DNA of 17,026 nucleotides from positions 1 through 17,026 of the forward strand of contig DXOJ01000842.1 in assembly GCA_019412865.1 (NCBI GenBank), given 5' to 3'. The stretch comes from Bacteroides sp. GTDB lineage: Bacteria > Bacteroidota > Bacteroidia > Bacteroidales > Bacteroidaceae. The notes under the pieces are model-generated. The model had not been told where the DNA came from. It saw only the letters and a program-made list of their open reading frames with translations, and made no database searches. Positions 1-8,657 of this stretch are shown here, in pieces. The position numbers and the translations under genes were made by a program. How positions within the stretch are numbered: the stretch's first letter is position 1; every line of letters begins with the position of its first letter.

Positions 1-274
1 ATCAGCAGTCGAGCACACTATTTTTATTGTTGTCGAGTTTAATCGGACAGCAATACATTACAATGAACGTGCATTCCTCTCTAATGACGGTTGGAAACTG
101 GTTCGTCCGGGAGAAAAAGCTAAATGGGAATTATACAATCTGAATGAGGACCGGAGCGAAATGCATAATCTGGCAGCACAATACCCTGAAAAAGTAGCTG
201 AAATGACAAAGGCTTACGAAGCATGGGCTAAACGTTGCATGGTAGAACCTTACCCGGGACAGAAAAAGAAATAA
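1..274 (+). CDS. Sulfatase, C-terminal fragment (5' end outside window)
   Basis: The reading frame is open from base 2 to the TAA at 272-274, giving the last 90 residues of a protein. The fragment carries the block HYNERAFLSNDGWKLVR, then KWELYNLNEDRSEMHNLA, then a helix and a short basic tail (PGQKKK). This layout (W-K-L-V, then E-L-Y-N-L, D, E, N-L-A) is typical of the C-terminal subdomain of formylglycine-dependent arylsulfatases (alkaline phosphatase superfamily). The catalytic Cys/Ser-x-P-S-R motif would lie upstream of the window and is not seen, so substrate and activity cannot be judged. In Bacteroides such enzymes usually act in the periplasm on host glycans. The gene converges on the HTCS gene and has its own terminator. 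A phosphodiesterase of the same superfamily is the main alternative. Confidence 0.8.
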   Translation, partial: SAVEHTIFIVVEFNRTAIHYNERAFLSNDGWKLVRPGEKAKWELYNLNEDRSEMHNLAAQYPEKVAEMTKAYEAWAKRCMVEPYPGQKKK

Positions 275-277
275 AGC

Positions 278-313
278 CTACTCAATTAATTAGAAAGTCT
301 ACTCGATTAATTA
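278..313. repeat. Short direct repeat in the sulfatase 3' untranslated region
   Basis: CTACTCAATTAATTA at 278-292 recurs as CTACTCGATTAATTA at 299-313, with one mismatch and a start-to-start distance of 21 bp. It lies between the stop codon and the terminator hairpin. ATTAAT inside each copy is itself palindromic. No function is evident. It may be a local duplication. Confidence 0.55.
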
Positions 314-324
314 TTTTATATTTG

Positions 325-372
325 ACTCCTGTCGGAAAATATCCAATGATATTGCACGACAGGAGTTTTTTT
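325..372 (+). terminator. Intrinsic terminator after the sulfatase gene
   Basis: ACTCCTGTCG (325-334) pairs perfectly with CGACAGGAGT (357-366). Inside it a second stem, AATATC (338-343) with GATATT (348-353), closes on a CAAT loop, giving a two-part hairpin. Seven T residues (366-372) follow at once. The T tract lies on the + side only, so this ends the sulfatase transcript. It is a poor terminator for the converging minus-strand operon. Confidence 0.88.
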
Positions 373-394
373 ATATGCTTTTATCCCTTCTTTA

Positions 395-3300
395 TCAAGC
401 CTCACCTGAAATCGGAGGCTGACCTGTATACTCCTTAGGCAGTACACCATATTGCGCTTTAAAACATTTCGCAAAATAAGAAGAAGAAGTAAATCCTACC
501 TGCGCTGCCACTTCAGAAATCCGGGTACCGCTCACAATCAGTTCAGCAGCTCTATTCATACGAAGTGTCTTCAAATAATCATTAGGAGACATTCCGGACA
601 AAGCCTTTATCTTCCGATAGAAATTAGAACGGCTCATATTCATCTGTTCCGCCAAAGTATCTATCGAGAAGTTCTCATCCGCCAACTGTTCGGCTATTAC
701 TCCCTGTATCTTAGCTATAAACTCACAATCCTTTTGAGACATCGCAAAATCCGTTGTCGAAACAGCAACCGTATCTCCTGCCAAGCTCACCATCAATTTA
801 TGGAAAGACTGCCTCAACTTCAACAGATTCTCGATCTGCATATGGAGCTGTTTAACAGAGAATGGTTTCTCAACATATACATCCGCTCCACATTCAAGTC
901 CTTCGACTTTAGACTCCAAAGTGGTTTTCGCCGTCAACAAAATAACCGGAATATGTGAATAAGAGATTTCAGACTTCACCTTACTGCAAAGTTCCAACCC
1001 ATCCATCTCCGGCATCATAACGTCACTCACTATTACATCCACGTTTTCCTGCGCAAGCACTTCAAGCGCTTCACGACCGTTGGAAGCCCTCAACACACGG
1101 AACCACTCTGCCAATGACTCACGAGTCAGATTCAGCAAATCAACATTATCCTCAACCAACAGAACTGTAAACTTCTTCCCTGAATACTCCGAAGAAATCG
1201 TTTCAGAAGCATCCGCATGCTCCGGGGATATTTCTACAATATCGCTCGTTTTTTCCGTCTCCCACTCTTTGAACGGAAGAGACAGTATAAACGAAGAACC
1301 ACCTCCAACATTATCTTCCAGACGCAAATCTCCCTGATGAGCTTCTGCCAAAGACTTTGCAAAAGCCAATCCGATGCCAGTGCCTACTGCTGTGGCCACC
1401 TTATCGTCAGGCAGTTGATAGAAAGCCTCAAATATCTTTTGTTTCTGTTCATTTGGTATTCCGGGACCATCATCGTTCACTTGTATCTCATATCCCCCAT
1501 CAGTAACAAGCAGCCTCAAGTCAATATGCGCATGCGCATATTTGATGGCATTTCCCATCAGATTGACAAGAATCTTACTTAATTTGTCACTATCCACCGT
1601 AGACACCAGCTCTTGTTCAGGCACAGTCAGTTGCAAATCAATTCCTTTTAATTCAGCAGGGCTTGTAAACTGATTATAAACGTCACTGACAAGCTCTTTA
1701 ATATCACTCTTTTTCAGATTCAGATGCAGCGTACCACTCTCCATTTTCTGAAAATCAAGCAATTCATTAGTAATCCCCAGCAGATAATTTACATTCTTAT
1801 CTATCACTGACAAATACTTGAGATCTTTTCCTTCACGTTCTTTCTCCAATAATTTTTCCAAAGGAAGCCGTATCAAACTAAGCGGAGTACGTATTTCATG
1901 CACCAAATTGATGAAGAAGCTAATTTTCGACTTGTAAACTTCCTGTTCCTTGGCAATCTGATATTTTTCCATCCGCCGCTTATATTTGCGTTTAACACGG
2001 AGATTCCATCGCCAAGCCATCCAACCGATCCATCCCAACAGCATGAGGACATAAACGAAGTAAGCAAAGGTACTACGCCACCAGGGAGGAGTAATCACCA
2101 CCTTTAAAGTGGTAGTGTTCTCGTTCCACTGACGATCATTATTAGAGCCTCTGACTTCGAACAAATACTCACCGGGAGGCAAATTGGTGTAAGAAGCCAT
2201 ATTGTTATCGGTATTCAGAATCCACTCCTTGTCCACTCCCCGAAGTATATAAGAATACCGGTTCTTCCCCGGATCTTCAAAACTAAGAGCGACAAAACGG
2301 ATGGAGAAACTATTGTTTTCGTAAGATAAAGTCACCTTATCAGCCATATAAAGCGGTTTATCCAACTGAAGCAGTTTCTTCACCTCCTGCTCATCGGTTT
2401 GATAAGGTAACCGGATATCGGTCACATAAACCGGAGGAATATATTTGTTATCTACAAACTGTTCCGGCTGGAATACATTAAAGCCATTGATCCCACCAAA
2501 ATACAATTTTCCTTCGGATGATTTCAATGAAGATCGAGCTATAAACTGATTCCCTTGCAAGCCGTCATTAATCGTGAACTGGCGGAAATGATCTTTGGTA
2601 ACAGGATTAATCTTAAAGATTCCGGCATTGCTGGATACCCAGAAATCACCTCCCTGATCTTGCTCAATCGCATAAATAACCTTGTTAGGTAATAAAGTAT
2701 TATGCGGGTCAAACTCAATGAATCTTTTCTCTTTAGCATCAAAAGAACACAGTCCTCCCCCATTCGTTCCAAACCACATGGTTCCTTTCGTATCTTCAAA
2801 TAAAGTAATGACCGAATTACTGGTGATCGTAGTCGAATCTTCCCGTTCATGCTGATAATGTTTCCAATGAGCATTCATTGTATTGTAAGAAAACACACCA
2901 CTATTGGAAGTCGCAATCCAGAGATGATTGTACATATCCTCATAGATATCGACAACAGAAACCATTGAACCGACACTTGTGATGGTCATAAAGTTATCTC
3001 GAGCAGCGTCATAACGACACAATCCCCAACTCGTTCCTACATAAATTTCTCCTTTTCGTCCTTTATAAATACACAACACATCGTTGCTACAAATCGTATT
3101 GGGGATTCCACGAGAATGAGTATAGGCTTTCACTGCCCCTGTGCGTAAATTGATAACCCGTATTCCCCCGGCATAAGTACCGATCCATAAATAGTCACCA
3201 TCCAGCATTAGAGAACGAATGTCATACTTTTGATTTTTAGTTCCTCCTATTGCATAAGGAGAAAGCTCCCGAGTAGCAGCATTGAAAAAATACAAACCGC

Positions 3301-4411
3301 TTTGAGTTCCAATCCAGATATTCCCATCCTTATTCTCACAGAAAGGAGCAACGACCTCCCCCGCTCCCGGCACTCCGGACAGATAAGCAGGCGAATAATA
3401 ATCAAAACGTTTAGTCTGCTTGGACATATAGTTAATCCCACCCAAATTGGTCAACACCCAAAGAGCCCCTTCGGCATCCCACATCATTCCATTGATAGTC
3501 TGGTCGCTCAAACTTCTCGGATCGGCGGGATTATCCGCCCGCTGAAATGTGTTTGTATTTTGATCGAACAGATAAAGCCCGTTATCCGTTCCTACCAACA
3601 GCTCTTTATCCGTATACTTCAACAAGCAATGAACAGCTCCGAAATTAAACGCCGAACCACTGTAATTGTCTATAGCTTCGGTTCGTTCATCCAAACGGCT
3701 CAACAGGTTACTTCCCGCACCAATCCAGATTTCTCCATCGATATTCTGAATACAGTTCACTTTATAACTATCGGAAGCATTTATATCCAATGAGATTTCA
3801 TACGTCCGGAGAAACTTGCCGTTTTCGTCAAAGCACAAAAGTCCTTCCTGTAAGGAAGATATATAGACCCTCTTCCGATCAGTGCTCTGACAGAGGTCCC
3901 ATACAAAAGACGTCTGAACACTATTTTGAGTCAGCACCTCTGTTTTCGGATCATAAATAAAAAATCCCTGTCCCAAAGTCGCAATCCAGATAAGACCATT
4001 TTCCGTCTTGATAATCTTTTTAATCTCACTGCTGATATACACATTATACTGCGTCGTTTTATCAAAGTAAGAGAAACGATCGGTATCGCGGTCATAAATA
4101 TAAAGTCCGGAGTTTGTTCCAACCCAGAGATTCTTGTCCACCTCTATCAAGGCTTCTACAAAATTGTTTTCTAATGAGAACTTTTCGTTGAGAACATTCC
4201 GATACACTTTATTGCCCCGCCCGTCATAACGGTTCAGTCCATCACTGGTACCCAACCAGATAAAGCCATAACTATCTTGAAGGGCGCACCACACGGTATT
4301 ATGAGACAATCCATCTTCTACCTGATATTTCTTGAACGAAAAATAAGGAGACGCGGATAGTGTTCCGGTCCAGAAGATCAGCAAGCATATTAGTATTTTA
4401 GTTAACTTCAT
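395..4411 (-). CDS. Hybrid two-component system sensor-regulator (HTCS)
   Basis: This one-piece signalling protein has 1338 residues. A signal peptide (about 1-20) leads into about 13 repeated Reg_prop-type blades (W/Y-x-G-T...G-L...Y-D, about 30-650), forming a large periplasmic propeller sensor, then a Y_Y_Y domain (about 695-770) and one membrane helix (about 781-801). The cytoplasmic part has a HisKA domain with phospho-acceptor H838 in HEIRTPL, an ATPase domain (N-box about 936-949, DGPGIP 971-976, GTGIGL 1010-1015), a receiver domain (E1087/D1088, phospho-acceptor D1130, T1160, K1182) and a C-terminal AraC-type helix-turn-helix (about 1235-1330). All key residues are intact. Family knowledge: HTCSs bind an oligosaccharide in the periplasm and activate a polysaccharide-utilisation locus. 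The ligand here is unknown; the converging sulfatase hints at a sulfated glycan. The gene starts 20 bases after envC, so it could be the last gene of that operon. Confidence 0.95.
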   Translation of the reverse strand: MKLTKILICLLIFWTGTLSASPYFSFKKYQVEDGLSHNTVWCALQDSYGFIWLGTSDGLNRYDGRGNKVYRNVLNEKFSLENNFVEALIEVDKNLWVGTNSGLYIYDRDTDRFSYFDKTTQYNVYISSEIKKIIKTENGLIWIATLGQGFFIYDPKTEVLTQNSVQTSFVWDLCQSTDRKRVYISSLQEGLLCFDENGKFLRTYEISLDINASDSYKVNCIQNIDGEIWIGAGSNLLSRLDERTEAIDNYSGSAFNFGAVHCLLKYTDKELLVGTDNGLYLFDQNTNTFQRADNPADPRSLSDQTINGMMWDAEGALWVLTNLGGINYMSKQTKRFDYYSPAYLSGVPGAGEVVAPFCENKDGNIWIGTQSGLYFFNAATRELSPYAIGGTKNQKYDIRSLMLDGDYLWIGTYAGGIRVINLRTGAVKAYTHSRGIPNTICSNDVLCIYKGRKGEIYVGTSWGLCRYDAARDNFMTITSVGSMVSVVDIYEDMYNHLWIATSNSGVFSYNTMNAHWKHYQHEREDSTTITSNSVITLFEDTKGTMWFGTNGGGLCSFDAKEKRFIEFDPHNTLLPNKVIYAIEQDQGGDFWVSSNAGIFKINPVTKDHFRQFTINDGLQGNQFIARSSLKSSEGKLYFGGINGFNVFQPEQFVDNKYIPPVYVTDIRLPYQTDEQEVKKLLQLDKPLYMADKVTLSYENNSFSIRFVALSFEDPGKNRYSYILRGVDKEWILNTDNNMASYTNLPPGEYLFEVRGSNNDRQWNENTTTLKVVITPPWWRSTFAYFVYVLMLLGWIGWMAWRWNLRVKRKYKRRMEKYQIAKEQEVYKSKISFFINLVHEIRTPLSLIRLPLEKLLEKEREGKDLKYLSVIDKNVNYLLGITNELLDFQKMESGTLHLNLKKSDIKELVSDVYNQFTSPAELKGIDLQLTVPEQELVSTVDSDKLSKILVNLMGNAIKYAHAHIDLRLLVTDGGYEIQVNDDGPGIPNEQKQKIFEAFYQLPDDKVATAVGTGIGLAFAKSLAEAHQGDLRLEDNVGGGSSFILSLPFKEWETEKTSDIVEISPEHADASETISSEYSGKKFTVLLVEDNVDLLNLTRESLAEWFRVLRASNGREALEVLAQENVDVIVSDVMMPEMDGLELCSKVKSEISYSHIPVILLTAKTTLESKVEGLECGADVYVEKPFSVKQLHMQIENLLKLRQSFHKLMVSLAGDTVAVSTTDFAMSQKDCEFIAKIQGVIAEQLADENFSIDTLAEQMNMSRSNFYRKIKALSGMSPNDYLKTLRMNRAAELIVSGTRISEVAAQVGFTSSSYFAKCFKAQYGVLPKEYTGQPPISGEA

Positions 4412-4431
4412 TCTACGTGTTTTTTATTCAA

Positions 4432-5733
4432 TTATCGGTTCAGCCAAGGTTCAGGATTCAACTTTTCTTTCTCCCTACGCAACTGGAAGTGCAATACCGT
4501 CCGTCCATTATCCGTACCGTCAGAAAAGACCTGACCGATGGATTGCTTCGTCTTCACCGTATCACCGGCTTTGACGGATGCAGAAGAAAGATTGCAATAA
4601 ACAGAAATATAATTGCCATGACGAATGAGGACATTAAATAATCCGTTCAATTGGAATACAGCCGCCACCTTCCCATCAAAAATGGCACGCGCCTGTGCAC
4701 CCGGTTTTCCCTGAATATCAATACCCTTGTTATCCAGTTTCACGTTGCGCAAACCCTCTACGGCATATTGTCCGTAACGGCTGGTGATAATATAAGCGCC
4801 GGATATAGGCATTGGCAATTTCCCGCGATTCGCGGCAAAGTTACCCGACAATTCCCGATCCGCCTTACTCATGGTATAAGCCTCAAGAGGTTTCGATTTG
4901 GCAGCCGTTTCCGTTGCAGCAGATTTTCCCTCCTTGCTTTCTTCTTTCTTACGGGCAGCCGCTTCACGACGAGCTTCTTCCTGCGCACGCTTACGGGCAC
5001 GCTCTATTTCTTCCGCAATTAATTTATCGATGCGGGCATTCAACTGATTGGCTTCCCTGCGTTTTTTATTTATCTCATTCTGCAATCCTTTCTGCTTCTT
5101 TTGCAGATTAGTCACCAACGTGCGTTTCTCTTTTTCCTGCTCTTCCAACTTCACCTTTTCGTTCTCACGTTCTTGCAGCAGGTTTTCTTTGGCGGCTTTC
5201 ACTTGCTGACGTTCCGCTTTCTTCTTGCGTATCTGCTCCTGTTTCTTTAGGATTTCTTCCCCTTGCAGACGTTGATAAGTGGCATATTCACGAACATATC
5301 GCATACGCCGATAAGTCTGCCCCAGATTCTTTGCCGAAAAAATAAACATGAGCTTCTCCTCTATCGACTTATTCTTATACAAGTACTGGACAGAAGCTTC
5401 ATATTTCTTCTTTTTATCTTTCAAATCCTTCTCCAGCCCGTGCAACTGGCGCTCCAATGAAGCCAACTCACGCTGGATAGCCTCCACATCATTGTTGATA
5501 GCCATGATATAGCGTTTCCGCTCTTCAATCTGTCCGGTCAACACAGCCAGACTATTCAACTGGCTTCCCACATCTTTCTTTGTATCCTTCAATATAGATT
5601 CCGATTCGGCAATCTGTTTTTGCAGCGCACCGCGTTTACTTTCCAGCTCACGAATCAACTTGTTCGATTGAGCGAAAAGAGGAACTGCCAACCAAAGGCA
5701 ACTGATTAGAATAACAAAGAAACGTTTCATCAT
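4432..5733 (-). CDS. envC: EnvC-like murein hydrolase activator, degenerate LytM domain
   Basis: The protein has 433 residues: a signal peptide (about 1-21, ending LFAQ), a long charged coiled coil (about 25-260, rich in K, E, Q and R), a low-complexity linker (about 260-285) and a C-terminal LytM/M23 fold (about 305-430). The zinc and catalytic residues of active M23 peptidases are mostly lost. The first ligand His is N335 (NKGID), the HGxY...YxHL histidine is N381 (YCNL), and the first His of HxH is V413 (VLHF); D339 and H415 remain. The family therefore predicts a protein that activates periplasmic N-acetylmuramoyl-L-alanine amidases at the septum rather than cutting peptidoglycan itself. 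Its start overlaps the DUF4292 stop by four bases (ATGA at 5733-5730), implying translational coupling. A second ATG follows directly, so the start could be three bases later. Confidence 0.92.
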   Translation of the reverse strand: MMKRFFVILISCLWLAVPLFAQSNKLIRELESKRGALQKQIAESESILKDTKKDVGSQLNSLAVLTGQIEERKRYIMAINNDVEAIQRELASLERQLHGLEKDLKDKKKKYEASVQYLYKNKSIEEKLMFIFSAKNLGQTYRRMRYVREYATYQRLQGEEILKKQEQIRKKKAERQQVKAAKENLLQERENEKVKLEEQEKEKRTLVTNLQKKQKGLQNEINKKRREANQLNARIDKLIAEEIERARKRAQEEARREAAARKKEESKEGKSAATETAAKSKPLEAYTMSKADRELSGNFAANRGKLPMPISGAYIITSRYGQYAVEGLRNVKLDNKGIDIQGKPGAQARAIFDGKVAAVFQLNGLFNVLIRHGNYISVYCNLSSASVKAGDTVKTKQSIGQVFSDGTDNGRTVLHFQLRREKEKLNPEPWLNR

Positions 5734-6308
5734 AATAAAGCTACCAGCATTTTTACTAATTCTTCCAAGGGAATCTGGTTGTATTTGGACGTCAGTTCCG
5801 TCGGAGTTATCGAAAACTCTTGTGTGGAGAACTCATAAAGTTGGACTTTTGCCTTTTCTAATGAAGGAATTCCTATATCTTTTCCTGTCAGCTCTGTCTT
5901 TCCACCAGGAAGAGAGGCATCCATCAATATCTTTTCCAAACGGGAAAACTCCACATTCTTCGACAATACATTTTTCAATTCAGCTTTAGTGGCACGAACA
6001 AAGCGTTTATTCATCCTGTCTACCAATAAAACTTCGTCGGGAGTAACTTCTATACGTGCCACTTCCGTACGCAGAATAGGCATCAATAAGGAGATTTGTA
6101 CCCGCTCATGAGTTTTCATCTTCATGGTTCCCCCTACAGACATACTTCCTTTCTTGCCGGGAATAGTCAACTGAAGCTTGGAAGCCAGGTAACTGGATGT
6201 CGGAGCCTTTGTCGAAGTCTTAGTTTCCGAAGTTGCCAAGTGCTTCGAACTCTTACAGCCGGCCAACACCACTACCACCAACAACAGTAGATAAATGATT
6301 CTTTTCAT
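5730..6308 (-). CDS. DUF4292-type lipoprotein
   Basis: The protein has 192 residues with a textbook lipoprotein signal: MKR, a long Leu/Val stretch and the lipobox L-A-G-C with Cys18. A Ser/Thr-rich tether (about 19-40) follows, then an alternating-strand domain (about 40-160) with patterns such as YLASKLQLTIPG and RIEVTPDEVLLVDR. This resembles the Bacteroidetes DUF4292 family. From memory I regard that fold as LolA/LolB-like, a half-barrel that carries lipids or lipoproteins, but that is inference and no function should be assumed. It likely sits in the outer or inner membrane facing the periplasm. Four-base ATGA overlaps on both sides link it to the TPR lipoprotein before it and envC after it, which suggests the three act together at the envelope. 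Confidence 0.8.
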   Translation of the reverse strand: MKRIIYLLLLVVVVLAGCKSSKHLATSETKTSTKAPTSSYLASKLQLTIPGKKGSMSVGGTMKMKTHERVQISLLMPILRTEVARIEVTPDEVLLVDRMNKRFVRATKAELKNVLSKNVEFSRLEKILMDASLPGGKTELTGKDIGIPSLEKAKVQLYEFSTQEFSITPTELTSKYNQIPLEELVKMLVALL

Positions 6309-8077
6309 TCCGCAATATATTTCTTCTTCTCTATTTTCTGTTTCAACGTTTTCGACTCGCTACCCATTTCCAGTGCCTTCTTCCAATATTTCAACGCACC
6401 TTCCGCATCGCCGGTCATAAAATAAATATCTCCGCAATGCTCCACAATCACATCACTCTTCTCGCCGTCGTTCTTCATTGCATTGTCAATATAGATACGG
6501 GCTTCGGCATAGTTTCCCTTTTCAAAAAGAATCCATGCATAAGTATCGAGATAGGTCGAATTATTAGGTTCGGCTTTCACCGTTTTGTAACTCATCTCCT
6601 CCGCCTTGTCCAAGTCACGACGTTCCACAGACAGATAATAAGCATAATTATTTAATGCGCCAATATTGGAAGGATTATATACCAAAGCCGAATCGTAAGC
6701 AGCATAAGCCTCCGTCATTTGTTTCTTGGTATGATAAATATCCCCCATGATAGAATAAAAATCTGAAATGACTTCTTTTCTGGTATCGGGAGTTATATGT
6801 TCCAATGCTCTATTACAAACACTCAATACACTATCTCCCTGTTCTGCCTGATGATAAGCGATAGCCAGATAATAATAAAGTTCCAACGCATCCGGAGTAG
6901 CTTCAATGCCCGGTTCGCAGACCTTGATAATTTGCTTGTAATCTTCCTTCTTCACCGCCGCACTAACCAGCATCAAACGGGCCGCCTTATTGGTAGGATC
7001 CAGATCAACCACCTGCTCCAATACCGGCACAGCCTCTTGTTCCATATTCTTCGACAACAGGTATTGAGAATAAAGCATCGGTATCTGCGGATCATCCATA
7101 TCCTGCTTCATCATCCGGTCAAACAAGGCAATCACCTGAGTGCTATCTTTAGCGGACGACTGTTCATTTTCCGCAATCACCTGTCTCATGACACTGATTT
7201 TAGTATCAGAAGTCACCTTTTTGTTCAATAACAACGTATCCAGTTGCTGTTGATACAATTCTTTCTGCCCGGTCTGTTCATAGTAAGAAGCCATCGAGAA
7301 GAGAGCCATCGGATTATCAGGCTCTACAGCCAGTACCTTCTGGTATGCATCATAAGCTTCCTGCTTTTTCCCGTTCTGAAGATATACATCTCCCAGTATC
7401 ACCTGATAACGCATATCCATCGGATATTCCTGTACCAGACTTTCTATTTCCTGAAATGCCTTCTTATCATCTTTCATCTGAAGATAAATCCGGAATTTCT
7501 CCATAGACAGCTGCTCATTCTTACCCAAACGTTTCTCTAAACGATTCAATGTAGAAATGACATCATTATACTTCTCCTGGCGACTGTAAATATCAAGAAG
7601 GCTGAACAAAGGGTCCTGTTTCGACGGGAAACGGGTCACCATCTTCTCAAGCAAAGCCGCAGCCTTATCCAATTCATTTTGTTGCTGGTACAAACTGACC
7701 AATCCCTGACTATACCAATAGTTATCAGGCGCAAAAGCCACTGCCTGCTCCAAAGCAACCTGACCTTGCGGCACCTGGCGAAGGAACATATAATATTGCG
7801 ATATTTCATAAAGCGCAGAAGAAGCAGTGGGGTTGATATCCAGACAATGCTGTAGCAATCCAAATGCCGCATCATACTCATTCTTTCCTTTCATCCGCAT
7901 GGCTTCCAAGAAGAAGTAGTCATATTTACGCTGTTGTTCAGCAGAAAGCAATGTTTCCTTCATTAAAGAAGCTCCATCTGCTTTCGCTGTTGTTTTTGCT
8001 GTACGCACAGACCGGATTCCCCCACATGAAGTGAGCATCAATACCGTCACGAACAGCCATCCTATTTTTATCTTCAT
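6305..8077 (-). CDS. TPR-repeat lipoprotein
   Basis: This is a 590-residue protein starting at the ATG at 8077-8075, seven codons inside the longest frame. This start is preferred because GGAG lies nine bases upstream, and because it gives a clean lipoprotein signal (MKIKIGWLF..., lipobox L-T-S-C, Cys18). The rest is nearly all helical tetratricopeptide repeats, roughly a dozen, with the usual A/G...Y...A...P-x-N/D pattern, for example NPTASSALYEISQYY and EPNNSTYLDTYAWILFEKGN. Such proteins are scaffolds for protein complexes; the partner is not visible here. It follows dut by 24 bases and overlaps the DUF4292 gene by four, so it is probably part of one transcript with dut, DUF4292 and envC. 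Confidence 0.88.
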   Translation of the reverse strand: MKIKIGWLFVTVLMLTSCGGIRSVRTAKTTAKADGASLMKETLLSAEQQRKYDYFFLEAMRMKGKNEYDAAFGLLQHCLDINPTASSALYEISQYYMFLRQVPQGQVALEQAVAFAPDNYWYSQGLVSLYQQQNELDKAAALLEKMVTRFPSKQDPLFSLLDIYSRQEKYNDVISTLNRLEKRLGKNEQLSMEKFRIYLQMKDDKKAFQEIESLVQEYPMDMRYQVILGDVYLQNGKKQEAYDAYQKVLAVEPDNPMALFSMASYYEQTGQKELYQQQLDTLLLNKKVTSDTKISVMRQVIAENEQSSAKDSTQVIALFDRMMKQDMDDPQIPMLYSQYLLSKNMEQEAVPVLEQVVDLDPTNKAARLMLVSAAVKKEDYKQIIKVCEPGIEATPDALELYYYLAIAYHQAEQGDSVLSVCNRALEHITPDTRKEVISDFYSIMGDIYHTKKQMTEAYAAYDSALVYNPSNIGALNNYAYYLSVERRDLDKAEEMSYKTVKAEPNNSTYLDTYAWILFEKGNYAEARIYIDNAMKNDGEKSDVIVEHCGDIYFMTGDAEGALKYWKKALEMGSESKTLKQKIEKKKYIAE

Positions 8078-8101
8078 TCTATTTTCTCCATTAAGCATTC
8101 A

Positions 8102-8533
8102 TCATACTCCGGTATGTCCGAAACCACCGGCTCCCCGTTCTGTTTCATCCAGCACCTCCACTTCCTGCCATACAGGCTGTTCGTGCTTTGCTATCACCAT
8201 CTGCGCGATACGTTCACCGTCTTCAATCACAAACGTTTCAGAGGAGAGATTGACTAAAATGATACAAACTTCCCCACGATAATCCGCATCAATCGTACCC
8301 GGAGAATTGAGCACCGTAATTCCTTTCTTGATCGCCAGTCCGCTACGTGGACGAACTTGTGCCTCAAATCCCTTCGGCAAGGCAATATATAGTCCTGTCG
8401 GCACCAGACAACGTTGCAACGGTTCCAGTGTGATAGGTTCAGAAAGATTAGCACGGATATCCATTCCTGCGGACAATTCAGTGGCATAAGCCGGAAGCGG
8501 ATGCTTCGATTTATTGATAACTTGAATATTCAT
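8102..8533 (-). CDS. dut: dUTP diphosphatase (dUTPase)
   Basis: This is a 143-residue trimeric dUTPase. It hydrolyses dUTP to dUMP and pyrophosphate, keeping uracil out of DNA and feeding thymidylate synthesis in the cytoplasm. All five family motifs are present in order: AGMDIRA (22-28), RPRSGLA (61-67), [10 protein letters not shown] (79-88, catalytic Asp82), GERIAQMVI (106-114) and [10 protein letters not shown] (133-142). The length fits the family. The frame stays open 36 codons further upstream, but that extension is unlike any dUTPase and runs into the divergent promoter region, so the ATG at 8533-8531 is chosen. dut heads the minus-strand operon and diverges from dgt, a second dNTP-controlling enzyme. 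Confidence 0.97.
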   Translation of the reverse strand: MNIQVINKSKHPLPAYATELSAGMDIRANLSEPITLEPLQRCLVPTGLYIALPKGFEAQVRPRSGLAIKKGITVLNSPGTIDADYRGEVCIILVNLSSETFVIEDGERIAQMVIAKHEQPVWQEVEVLDETERGAGGFGHTGV

Positions 8534-8589
8534 AAATGCATGTTTACTATTTAACGGGCGAAAATACACATTTTGAACTGAAAAATAGT

Positions 8590-8597
8590 TAAGTTTG
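8590..8597 (+). promoter_or_regulatory. Possible Bacteroides -7 element for dgt
   Basis: TAAGTTTG matches the Bacteroides sigma-ABfr -7 consensus TAnnTTTG exactly, in the 124-base dut/dgt gap. A TTTG at 8572-8575 is only 14 bases upstream, closer than the usual -33 spacing of about 19-21, so the match is incomplete. If used, transcription would start near 8604, consistent with the dgt start at 8658 and not with the longer open frame from 8595. Confidence 0.35.
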
Positions 8598-8657
8598 CAG
8601 TTAAATAATGTACCTGTAGCCAATTTGCGAATGGTAAACACTAAAATTATAGATAAA

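Noticed and set aside
325..372. Same hairpin as the terminator of the minus-strand HTCS operon
   Set aside because: On the minus strand the hairpin is followed by A/T-mixed sequence without a T run. I found no clear terminator for that operon.
3230..3793. 187-codon open frame antisense to the HTCS gene
   Set aside because: It lies wholly inside the well-supported HTCS, has no recognisable domain and is a shadow of its codon use. The same holds for 452-958 (+) and 15407-15922 (-, inside ftsI).
5881..8098. Possible horizontally acquired island
   Set aside because: Composition, codon use and operon structure match the flanking core genes. No integrase, transposase, tRNA or att-like repeat is present.
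8534..8641. Longer dut start at 8641
   Set aside because: The extension precedes the usual dUTPase N-terminus and runs through the divergent intergenic region.
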